16,378 bases of DNA from Bacteroidota bacterium (GTDB taxonomy: Bacteria > Bacteroidota > Ignavibacteria > UBA10030), in NCBI GenBank assembly GCA_003519375.1, contig DOWV01000225.1, positions 1 to 16,378 of the forward strand, read 5' to 3'. Positions 8,070 through 13,706 of the stretch are shown here, piece after piece (within the stretch, counting starts at the first letter, position 1; each line of letters opens with the position of its first letter). The notes under the pieces are model-generated. The model made no database searches, had not been told where the DNA came from, and saw only the letters and a program-made list of their open reading frames with translations. The position numbers were made by a program, and so were the translations under genes.

Positions 8070-8473
8070 GGACTTTCCGAAAATCGCAGCTGCAGTTCCT
8101 TGAGAAGGGAGGAGATGGCTTGGTCGATCGATTCGCGGATTCGACGGTCGAGCACGGGTGTTGATCGGGCACTGAACAGAAAGACCACATCGAAGCATCC
8201 GGATTGACCGGACGGCAAATCCCGCAAAGCGTCTTTCCGCAACCGATATGACTCTCTCATCCATCGGCGCACCCGGTTGCGTGCTGCTGCGGTGTGGATG
8301 TTTCTCGTGACGGAGAATCCTATTCGCGGTTGAATCCCACCGCTGGGATTTACGCTATAAAAGCAGCGTATCGATCCCTTCTGAAGAGATCGCCCGGAAG
8401 AGATGGTGTGTGAAAACGCCCGATAGCCCCGGAGGATATCCCTCTTTGTCAGGGAATGACGTGCTGGCTTCAC
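8066..8473 (-). CDS. rnpA: Ribonuclease P protein component
   Basis: RnpA is the basic protein subunit that helps the RNase P RNA bind and cleave precursor tRNA. The hallmark RNRVRRWMRE motif is at residues 65-74, preceded by RIGFSVTRNIHTAAA, which is the expected central block. The protein is 135 residues, slightly long for the family because of a polar linker near 87-93 and a C-terminal tail. The start is GTG at 8471-8473: an in-frame TGA lies three codons upstream, so no earlier start exists. An AAAGG sequence sits very close to the start codon. The gene follows rpmH by 14 bases and overlaps yidD by 4. The RNase P RNA itself is not in the window. Confidence 0.93.
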   Translation of the reverse strand: MKPARHSLTKRDILRGYRAFSHTISSGRSLQKGSIRCFYSVNPSGGIQPRIGFSVTRNIHTAAARNRVRRWMRESYRLRKDALRDLPSGQSGCFDVVFLFSARSTPVLDRRIRESIDQAISSLLKELQLRFSESP

Positions 8474-8487
8474 TACCTTTCACTGGA

Positions 8488-8634
8488 TTACATGCTGTCG
8501 CTGACCGTCAACCGTCGGCGACCTTTGCTTCTGCGGCGGGAGAGGACCTTTCGGCCGTTCTTCGTCGCCATGCGAGCCCTGAATCCGTGGCTGTTCTTCC
8601 TTTTACGCCGATGCGGTTGGTACGTGCGTTTCAC
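8488..8634 (-). CDS. rpmH: 50S ribosomal protein L34
   Basis: This 48-residue, strongly basic protein is a clear L34, a component of the large ribosomal subunit. It begins (M)KRTYQPHRRKRKNSHGF, followed by RARMATKNGRKVLSRRR, the near-invariant family sequence, and ends RLTVSDSM. The start is GTG at 8632-8634 (minus strand), with a modest GGGG about ten bases upstream; the stop is TAA at 8488-8490. It is first in the leftward cluster rpmH-rnpA-yidD-yidC, next to the origin as in many bacteria. L34 and RnpA are often co-transcribed, and the 14-base gap here agrees with that. Confidence 0.96.
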   Translation of the reverse strand: MKRTYQPHRRKRKNSHGFRARMATKNGRKVLSRRRSKGRRRLTVSDSM

Positions 8635-8677
8635 GTTGATACCCCACTAAGGATTGTTGCTGTATGTAAAGCTTTGT

Positions 8678-8706
8678 AATGTACGAAGATTTGTGGCCAG
8701 ATACAA
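8678..8706 (-). promoter_or_regulatory. Candidate rpmH promoter
   Basis: On the minus strand TTGTAT (-35, 8701-8706) and TACATT (-10, 8678-8683) are separated by 17 bases. Transcription would begin near 8671, about 37 bases before the rpmH GTG start. The -10 hexamer and spacing are the same as in the candidate mnmE promoter. An 8-base palindrome AAAGCTTT (8668-8675) lies at the expected start site. Prediction from sequence only. Confidence 0.4.
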
Positions 8707-8806
8707 GCTTTCCTTGCATACGAGGCTTTTTAGTCCAATATTCAGTCTGCCCTTGACGGTGCGTGCCAGGATATTCTTTTTGATCAATCTTTTGTAATTT
8801 TTTTCC

Positions 8807-8835
8807 TTGCAGTGAGGGTTTGTTGGTGTTATACT
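8807..8835 (+). promoter_or_regulatory. Candidate distal dnaA promoter
   Basis: TTGCAG (8807-8812) and TATACT (8830-8835) are 17 bases apart, with an extended -10 element (TGT before TATACT). The -10 matches consensus at five of six bases, while the -35 is weak (three of six). It would give dnaA a leader of about 300 bases running through the DnaA boxes. An imperfect 16-base palindrome (8831-8846) overlaps the -10 and could be an operator. Prediction only. Confidence 0.35.
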
Positions 8836-8947
8836 CTTAAGTGTATCGTTACAAGTCTGCCTGGTTGACAACTTGTTCACAACTTTCAACCCGCCGTATC
8901 CTTCGATTTTCTGATGGTTTTTCAAAGCTCCAGACATTCCACACCGC

Positions 8948-8956
8948 TGTTGATAA
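8948..8956 (-). other. DnaA box (TTATCAACA)
   Basis: TGTTGATAA on the plus strand reads TTATCAACA on the minus strand, one base from the consensus TTATCCACA. It is the first of three identical copies in the same orientation upstream of dnaA. Confidence 0.65.
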
Positions 8957-9013
8957 CTATGTTCTTAACAATAAAACAGGCTTCTTTTTCAACGTCTTAC
9001 AGAAATCGTTTTA

Positions 9014-9022
9014 TGTTGATAA
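9014..9022 (-). other. DnaA box (TTATCAACA)
   Basis: Second identical copy of TGTTGATAA, 66 bases downstream of the first and in the same orientation. Confidence 0.65.
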
Positions 9023-9079
9023 ATCTCTGAGCTCTGTAAAACCTTTTGTTTGGAGTTGTCAACACCGTTACGTGGGCTG

Positions 9080-9109
9080 TTGACTGTTTGTTGATAACCT
9101 TCATAGATT
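9080..9109 (+). promoter_or_regulatory. Candidate proximal dnaA promoter with embedded DnaA box
   Basis: TTGACT (-35, 9080-9085, five of six consensus bases) and TAGATT (-10, 9104-9109, four of six) are separated by 18 bases. The predicted start near 9116 leaves a leader of about 25 bases before the dnaA ATG. A DnaA box (9089-9097) sits in the spacer and half a box (TGTTGAC, 9078-9084) covers the -35, which suggests autorepression by DnaA. Prediction only. Confidence 0.42.
9089..9097 (-). other. DnaA box (TTATCAACA) in the dnaA promoter spacer
   Basis: Third identical copy of TGTTGATAA, 75 bases after the second. It lies between the -35 and -10 elements of the candidate proximal dnaA promoter, where bound DnaA would block RNA polymerase. 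Confidence 0.65.
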
Positions 9110-9140
9110 TCTGCTAATAAGTTTCCATCCTAGAAACACA

Positions 9141-10610
9141 ATGAATTCGGTCCAAATTTCATCCACATCTGTGAATCTCGAAGCCGAGGCTGCAAGCGTA
9201 TGGCAGCGCTGCATGGAGCTCATTCAAAGTCGCGTCACCAGCCTCAGTCTCAAGACCTGGTTTCAACCTATTGTTCCCCTCAAGTTAAGCGGCCGGGAAA
9301 TTACAGTTCAAGTACCGAGTCAATTTTTCTACGACTGGGTTGACCAGCACTACAACGCCCTGATCCGCGAAACAATCACATCCGTGTTGGGGGACGGCGC
9401 AAAGCTCTATTATTCGATTGCGTCCGAGGACACAGAGCCTGTGGTGGACGTTGTACCGGCGCCACTGCAGTCGTTCCAGGCGTCCGCACCTTCACGTGAA
9501 AGCCAGCTTCAAGCCTCACAACAACAGTTGTTTTTCGCGCCTCGGGCTGCCTTCCGGCAGGCCGACCAGCCAATAGCTCAAAGCAACCTGAACCCACGAT
9601 ACACCTTCGACAATTTCATCAAGGGGGACAGCAATCAACTCGCACGCGCCGCGGCCCTTGCGGTTGGAAATAACCCCGGCGGAACAACATTCAATCCCCT
9701 TGTCATATATGGCGGCACGGGTCTTGGTAAGACACACCTCATGCACTCGATTGGCAACCATGCGATTGCGATTGGGAAGGCGAAGAGGGTGGTGTATGTA
9801 TCCAGCGAAAAATTCACCATTGAATTTGTGGATGCCATTCAGTCCGACAGAGTGAATGACTTTTCCTACTTCTACCGGAGCGTCGATCTTCTCATCGTTG
9901 ACGATATTCAGTTCTTCTCAGGAAAGGAAAAAACTCAGGACAACTTCTTCCACACGTTTAATACTCTTTACCAGGTTGGCAAGCAAATCGTCCTTTCTTC
10001 CGACGTTCCTCCGAAGGAACTCAAGGGCCTTGATGAAAGGCTTATTTCACGATTCCAATCGGGTCTCACGGCAGACATCCAGCCGCCGGATCTCGAAACT
10101 CGCATAGCCATCCTCCGCAAAAAAAGTGAGGACAACAGCTTTGAGCTTCCCCAAGATGTCGTTGATTTCATTGCAGCCAACGTGACGAGCAATATTCGTG
10201 AACTCGAGGGCTGCCTCATCAGCCTTATTGCCAGGTCATCGCTGGATAACCGTGAAATAACGGTTGAACTTGCGAGAGATGTCCTGCGGATGGTTGTAAA
10301 CGAGTCAAAATCCCCTATAAACATTGATCAAATTCAACGTGTCGTCTGCGAATACTTTGATATTCCTGAGGACCTCCTAAGGGCCAAGACACGCAAACAG
10401 GAGGTCGTCAATGCCCGACAAGTGGCAATGTTCCTTTCGAAGGAACTGACAAACTCTTCTTTGAAGACGATAGGTCTTCACTTCGGCGGAAGGGACCACA
10501 GCACTGTTATCCATTCTTGTCAATCTATCCAGGATCGTATGAACAGCGATTCTTCCTTTAAGCAGAACGTAGACCAACTGCGTCGACGCATAGAACTTAA
10601 TACCCGCTGA
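9141..10610 (+). CDS. dnaA: Chromosomal replication initiator protein DnaA
   Basis: DnaA binds DnaA boxes at oriC, assembles into an ATP-dependent filament, unwinds DNA and recruits the helicase. The 489-residue protein has all four domains. Domain I (about 18-95) includes the WF region at 40-41. Domain II (about 96-150) is glutamine- and alanine-rich and variable. The AAA+ domain III has Walker A GGTGLGKTH at 191-199, Walker B LLIVDD at 250-255, sensor I LSSDVPP at 285-291, and the RLISRFQSGL box with a likely arginine finger at 300-309. The DNA-binding domain IV carries the signature FGGRDHSTVIHS at 448-459. The ATG at 9141 has a weak ribosome site. The gene lies between two box-bearing gaps, and a box inside its promoter suggests autoregulation. 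Confidence 0.98.
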   Translation: MNSVQISSTSVNLEAEAASVWQRCMELIQSRVTSLSLKTWFQPIVPLKLSGREITVQVPSQFFYDWVDQHYNALIRETITSVLGDGAKLYYSIASEDTEPVVDVVPAPLQSFQASAPSRESQLQASQQQLFFAPRAAFRQADQPIAQSNLNPRYTFDNFIKGDSNQLARAAALAVGNNPGGTTFNPLVIYGGTGLGKTHLMHSIGNHAIAIGKAKRVVYVSSEKFTIEFVDAIQSDRVNDFSYFYRSVDLLIVDDIQFFSGKEKTQDNFFHTFNTLYQVGKQIVLSSDVPPKELKGLDERLISRFQSGLTADIQPPDLETRIAILRKKSEDNSFELPQDVVDFIAANVTSNIRELEGCLISLIARSSLDNREITVELARDVLRMVVNESKSPINIDQIQRVVCEYFDIPEDLLRAKTRKQEVVNARQVAMFLSKELTNSSLKTIGLHFGGRDHSTVIHSCQSIQDRMNSDSSFKQNVDQLRRRIELNTR

Positions 10611-10862
10611 GCGTTTACTCGGCTGACCGTCAAAGCAATATTACCCCCCGTTTAGCTTCTTCTGATACTCCTTCGTTCCGGTGCTCCTTGCCACTGTGGA
10701 CAAGTTGCTGCAAAACATGTTTGTTTCTGTTTCTCACGCGTGATCAATTATCAGATATACCGGAAAAACCTTATTGAAACGACGGAGGAGTTCATAACCC
10801 TTATAACTTCCAACAACTTGTTAACAGCCCTCTTTTTCAGATTTCACTCTTTACGCCCATCT

Positions 10863-10908
10863 TTATTCACGAACTATTTCTTCACAAAACTTATACACAG
10901 TATCCACA
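10863..10908 (+). other. Head-to-tail array of four DnaA boxes
   Basis: Four 9-mers in the same orientation are TTATTCACG (10863-10871), TTCTTCACA (10878-10886), TTATACACA (10891-10899) and GTATCCACA (10900-10908). The third is a perfect match to TTATNCACA and the others differ by one base. The last two abut with no gap and point toward the AT-rich block, as expected for boxes that seed a DnaA filament onto the unwinding element. Confidence 0.75.
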
Positions 10909-10910
10909 CC

Positions 10911-10960
10911 TTTATTAATACTACTCTTTTAATCTTTCTAATTTATATTATTATAGCATT
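10911..10960 (+). other. Predicted DNA unwinding element with DnaA-trio-like triplets
   Basis: These 50 bases contain only seven G or C (14%), against roughly half in the neighbouring genes. Directly after the last DnaA box and two C residues come triplets with a three-base period, TTA-TTA-ATA-CTA (10912-10923), then CTC. On the complementary strand, three of the four read 3'-[G/A]AT-5', the DnaA-trio pattern to which DnaA binds as single strands in Bacillus. Position and composition mark this as the likely strand-opening site. Inferred, not measured. Confidence 0.68.
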
Positions 10961-10990
10961 CTGACCTGACGTTCTTTCGGACCGAAAAAG

Positions 10991-11019
10991 TTGTAAATCC
11001 CCAAATTTTTTGGTATTTT
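10991..11019 (+). promoter_or_regulatory. Candidate dnaN promoter
   Basis: TTGTAA (-35, 10991-10996) and TATTTT (-10, 11014-11019) are 17 bases apart, giving a leader of about 40 bases before dnaN. The same -35 hexamer and spacing occur before mnmE. A 13-base palindrome TTTCGGACCGAAA lies just upstream (10975-10987), and an inverted repeat CCAAA/TTTGG lies in the spacer (11001-11013). Prediction only. Confidence 0.4.
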
Positions 11020-11065
11020 TCCCTGTCAAGGAAGATCGTCCATCTCGACCAAGAAGGAGATAGGA

Positions 11066-12181
11066 ATGAAATTCACCGTCCCGAGCAACGAATTACAGAA
11101 ATCCCTTGCCAAAGTCAGCGGTGTAGTTCCCTCGAAATCAACTCTCCCTATTCTTGAAAATATACTCTTTAGGCTCTCAAAGAACGTCCTTCAGTTGGCA
11201 TCAACGGATCTTGAAGTATCCATGTCGGCGCTCTTGGATGTGAAAGGATCCGAAGACGGATCTATTGCGGTGCCCGCGAAACGACTGATGGAAACAATCA
11301 GGGCTCTGCCTGATATTCAGCTTGTTTTCAATGCCGATCTGTCATCCAACAAAGTGAGGATGATAACGGAAATGGGCGAATATGTGCTGATGGGGGAGTC
11401 GAGTGAGGAATTTCCTACTATACCACAGGTAAAAGGTGAAGACAAAATAACTCTGACCGGCGACGTACTGCGTGCTCTTATTCACAGGACAGTCTTTGCG
11501 GTCAGCAGTGACGAACTTCGCCCCGCTATGACAGGTGTACTCCTGCAGGTTCGCGATGGCCAACTGAGAGCGGTTTCGACAGACGGACACCGCCTTGTTC
11601 GTCTGCAGTACAGCGGCATGAAGCAGCCTAAACTGCAATGGGATATTATTGTTCCGGCGAAGGCTCTCAACCTGGTGTCCAAATCGGTCGAGAACGAAAC
11701 AAACACGCTGGCAGTCGATGCCAATCACGTGCAATTCACCTTCGGCACAACGACCCTTACATCACGTGTTATTGAGGAGAGTTACCCCAATTACGAATCC
11801 GTCATTCCGGGTGATAACGATAAACGACTGGCCGTTGGAAGAGACCTGCTTCTTGCTGCCGTGCGGCGCGTCGCTCTCTACTCAAGTTCGACCACTCACC
11901 AAGTTCGATGCTCGTTGCGGAAGAACGAGCTGCGCGTGATGGCAGAAGATATCGATTTTGGAGGTGAGGCAAAAGAAAAGGTGCCTTGTGATTACAGCGG
12001 CGAGGAGCTTGAGATCGGCTTCAACTCCACATACCTCATCGACATCCTTTCGCACCTTGACGGAGAAGAGGCGGAGTTCAAACTGGGAACATCCGTGCGC
12101 GCTGCAATTATCACGCCGGCACACCAGAAACCAAACGAAGACTTGCTCATGCTCGTCATGCCCATGCGGTTAAACACCTGA
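11066..12181 (+). CDS. dnaN: DNA polymerase III subunit beta (sliding clamp)
   Basis: DnaN forms the ring-shaped dimer that tethers DNA polymerase III to its template and serves as docking platform for repair and replication factors. The 371-residue product has the expected length and three-domain pattern. Recognisable blocks are the N-terminal MKFTVPSNELQKSLAKVSG with STLPILENILF, the central RPAMTGVLL and STDGHRLVRL, and the C-terminal VMPMRL (about 364-369), which forms part of the partner-binding pocket in this family. The ATG at 11066 follows an excellent ribosome site, AAGGAGA, at 11053-11059. It follows the predicted unwinding region, so dnaN probably relies on its own promoter there rather than on dnaA read-through alone. 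Confidence 0.98.
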   Translation: MKFTVPSNELQKSLAKVSGVVPSKSTLPILENILFRLSKNVLQLASTDLEVSMSALLDVKGSEDGSIAVPAKRLMETIRALPDIQLVFNADLSSNKVRMITEMGEYVLMGESSEEFPTIPQVKGEDKITLTGDVLRALIHRTVFAVSSDELRPAMTGVLLQVRDGQLRAVSTDGHRLVRLQYSGMKQPKLQWDIIVPAKALNLVSKSVENETNTLAVDANHVQFTFGTTTLTSRVIEESYPNYESVIPGDNDKRLAVGRDLLLAAVRRVALYSSSTTHQVRCSLRKNELRVMAEDIDFGGEAKEKVPCDYSGEELEIGFNSTYLIDILSHLDGEEAEFKLGTSVRAAIITPAHQKPNEDLLMLVMPMRLNT

Positions 12182-12217
12182 GCATGGGAAACGCTCTACC
12201 AGGAGATTTGCTGAAGG

Positions 12218-12249
12218 TAGCCCCATCTCGCGTCGCGGGAGCGGGGCTA
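12218..12249 (+). other. Inverted repeat (GC-rich hairpin) between dnaN and recF
   Basis: TAGCCCC (12218-12224) and GGGGCTA (12243-12249) form a perfect 7-base-pair stem; inside, CTC and GAG can extend it across a bulge. No run of T follows, so it is not a standard intrinsic terminator. It lies 36 bases after the dnaN stop and 11 bases before the first possible recF start. It could slow transcription, mark a processing site or affect recF translation; the role is unknown. Confidence 0.45.
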
Positions 12250-12260
12250 TCGCATTGTAA

Positions 12261-13448
12261 GTGCCGCCAGAACCAGTGAAGATTCGCAACATCCACGTAC
12301 AAAAATTCCGCAATCATACTCAATCCGACGCTGTGTTCGGCGGGGGAATCAACGCGGTTCTGGGGGAAAACGGCGAAGGCAAGACGAATCTCCTCGAAGC
12401 AATTTCATACCTGTGTTTGACGAAGAGTTTTTTTGGAAGCAGCGATGCCATTGTTCTTCAGGTTGGCGAAAACCATTTTGAGATCGCGGGCGAGTTGGAA
12501 GCAGACGCAGGTATCCGGTATCATGTTGCTGTGACCTATGACCGATTGCAGGGGGAGAAGAAGTTCAGCATCAATCGATCTCCCGTGGCATCTTTCGCAG
12601 AAGTCATAGGCAGCTTTCCGGTCGTGGTCTTGTCACCGGAGTCGGGCGCCATCACCACGGGCGGCCCGGCCGACAGGCGCAAGTTCCTGGATTTCGTCAT
12701 CTCACAGTCGAGCAAAGTGTATCTGGAAGATCTGCTGGAGTACCGCCGTGTGCTGCGGCAACGGAACAAAGTATTGTTTGACGGGCGGGTCACGCGGAGC
12801 GATTGCACGGAGTTGCTGGAGCCATGGGACGAAGAACTTGTGGATCGGGGTGTCCGGATCACTCACCGAAGAAAGGTTTTCCTGAAGGAGCTACAACCCC
12901 TGGTGAACGAGGCCTACGGGCGTATAGCGGGACGCGCCGAAAACCCAAGTCTTCGGTATCAGCCGTCTGTACGACACGCCGAGGAAGCAAGTGAAGCCGA
13001 GATTCGGCGTCAGTTTGAAGAGGATCTGCGGCGAACAACAGGAGAGGAACGAAAACTCGGGGTGACACTCGTCGGACCGCACCGGGATGAGATGCATCTC
13101 GAGATTCAGGGTCTCGATGTTCGGTCGCACGCGTCACAGGGGCAGCATAAAACCTTCCTGGTAGCATTGAAAATGGCTGAGTTTCTGTATCTCCAGGCGA
13201 AGCAAAACGAACGCCCGATTTTGCTGCTCGATGATATGTTCACGGAGTTGGATAGCCACAGGGCGAGCCGGCTCCTGACACTCACAGAATCTATCGGGCA
13301 GGTATTCATCACAGCGACAAGTGACAGGGTTTTTCCCCCTGATTTTGACTGGGCGGACAACCACAGGCGATTTGTCGTGCAACAAGGAACGGTCGAGCAT
13401 GAAGAGTCGTCCGTCGGTACACGCGCAGTCTCTCGGCGACGCGCTTGA
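12261..13448 (+). CDS. recF: DNA replication and repair protein RecF
   Basis: RecF is an SMC-like ATPase that, with RecO and RecR, helps load RecA at single-strand gaps. Walker A GENGEGKTN is at residues 35-43, the ABC-type signature SQGQHKT at 292-298 and Walker B ILLLDDMFTELDS at 320-332. The QKFRNH block near the N-terminus is typical. The length, 395 residues, is slightly above the usual 360-375 because of a C-terminal tail rich in Arg and Ser. The start is uncertain: GTG at 12261 follows an in-frame TAA directly, while GTG at 12276 would give a family-like MKIRNIHVQKFRN start. Neither has a clear ribosome site. Its last 50 bases overlap the next gene. Confidence 0.95.
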   Translation: MPPEPVKIRNIHVQKFRNHTQSDAVFGGGINAVLGENGEGKTNLLEAISYLCLTKSFFGSSDAIVLQVGENHFEIAGELEADAGIRYHVAVTYDRLQGEKKFSINRSPVASFAEVIGSFPVVVLSPESGAITTGGPADRRKFLDFVISQSSKVYLEDLLEYRRVLRQRNKVLFDGRVTRSDCTELLEPWDEELVDRGVRITHRRKVFLKELQPLVNEAYGRIAGRAENPSLRYQPSVRHAEEASEAEIRRQFEEDLRRTTGEERKLGVTLVGPHRDEMHLEIQGLDVRSHASQGQHKTFLVALKMAEFLYLQAKQNERPILLLDDMFTELDSHRASRLLTLTESIGQVFITATSDRVFPPDFDWADNHRRFVVQQGTVEHEESSVGTRAVSRRRA

Positions 13449-13698
13449 CCAACTTATTGAGAAACTTGGCATCCGGAAAAAACTCCGCGAGCAGGACGTC
13501 TTTGTTCTCTGGACCGAGGCCGTCGGTGAACGCATTGCCAACGTAACGACGCCCGTGAGAATACACCAGGGCACGCTCTTCGTTAGTGTAAAAACAGGCC
13601 CCTGGCGAAACGAGTTGACGATGCGAAAAAAGGAAATTATCGACAGGATTAACAGCTCCCTGTCGGAAGAAATTGTACGGGATATCAAATTTCAATAG
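13399..13698 (+). CDS. DUF721 family protein, DciA-like
   Basis: This 99-residue protein matches the short DUF721 proteins found between recF and gyrB in Bacteroidetes-like bacteria. It shows SLGDALDQLIEKL, a central W-x-E-AVGERIANVTTPVRI block (about 39-55), QGTLFVSVKTGPWRNEL (about 57-73), and a closing INSSLSEEIVRDIKF. DUF721 includes DciA, a predicted ancestral loader or operator of the replicative helicase DnaB, and the neighbourhood of replication genes fits that role. The frame is open upstream to 13321, but ATG at 13399 has AAGGAA nine bases before it and gives the normal N-terminus. That start overlaps recF by 50 bases. Identity as a functional DciA is inferred from family and context. 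Confidence 0.87.
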   Translation: MKSRPSVHAQSLGDALDQLIEKLGIRKKLREQDVFVLWTEAVGERIANVTTPVRIHQGTLFVSVKTGPWRNELTMRKKEIIDRINSSLSEEIVRDIKFQ

Positions 13699-13706
13699 GA
13701 TGACGT

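Larger units (their letters stand above)
8635..9140. other. Left half of predicted oriC: gene-free rpmH-dnaA region with DnaA boxes
   Basis: This 506-base stretch separates the divergent rpmH and dnaA genes and holds no credible gene. It contains TGTTGATAA three times (8948-8956, 9014-9022, 9089-9097); its reverse complement TTATCAACA differs from the classic TTATCCACA box by one base. Looser matches in the opposite orientation are TTGTTCACA (8873-8881) and TTGTCAACA (9056-9064). A repeated ACAACTT (8868-8874, 8879-8885) lies between the arms GGTTG and CAACC. Candidate promoters for rpmH and dnaA lie at its two sides. Together with the switch of gene direction and the adjoining dnaA, this supports an origin function. 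Confidence 0.75.
10611..11065. other. Right half of predicted oriC: gene-free dnaA-dnaN region
   Basis: This 455-base stretch holds no convincing gene. From left to right it carries a reversed box-like TGTGGACAA (10695-10703), TTGTTAACA (10818-10826), four box-like 9-mers in the same orientation (10863-10908), triplets resembling a DnaA-trio, a very AT-rich block (10911-10960), a 13-base palindrome (10975-10987), and a candidate dnaN promoter. The order of boxes, trio-like repeats and AT-rich DNA is that of the unwinding side of the Bacillus subtilis origin. Functional assignment is inferred. Confidence 0.78.

Noticed and set aside
8070..8264. Upstream extension of yidD to 136 codons
   Set aside because: The extra part overlaps rnpA in another frame and lacks family similarity; ATG 8067-8069 gives the normal 71-residue protein with an ATGA overlap.
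8647..8937. A 96-codon minus-strand frame upstream of rpmH
   Set aside because: It covers the candidate rpmH and dnaA promoters and a DnaA-box-like site, has no recognisable family pattern, and would occupy the origin.
9488..9503. Third parS-like sequence inside dnaA, with 10-base palindrome TTCACGTGAA
   Set aside because: Only about 11 of 16 positions match parS and the outer bases that define the site are wrong; it lies within coding sequence for ordinary residues (PSRESQ).
10740..10964. A 74-codon plus-strand frame with a hydrophobic C-terminus in the dnaA-dnaN gap
   Set aside because: It runs across the DnaA-box array and the 14%-GC tract; the apparent membrane segment is what AT-rich DNA yields by chance. 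No ribosome site was seen.
12218..12249. Hairpin between dnaN and recF as a Rho-independent terminator
   Set aside because: No run of T follows the stem on either strand, so it is kept only as an inverted repeat of unknown role.
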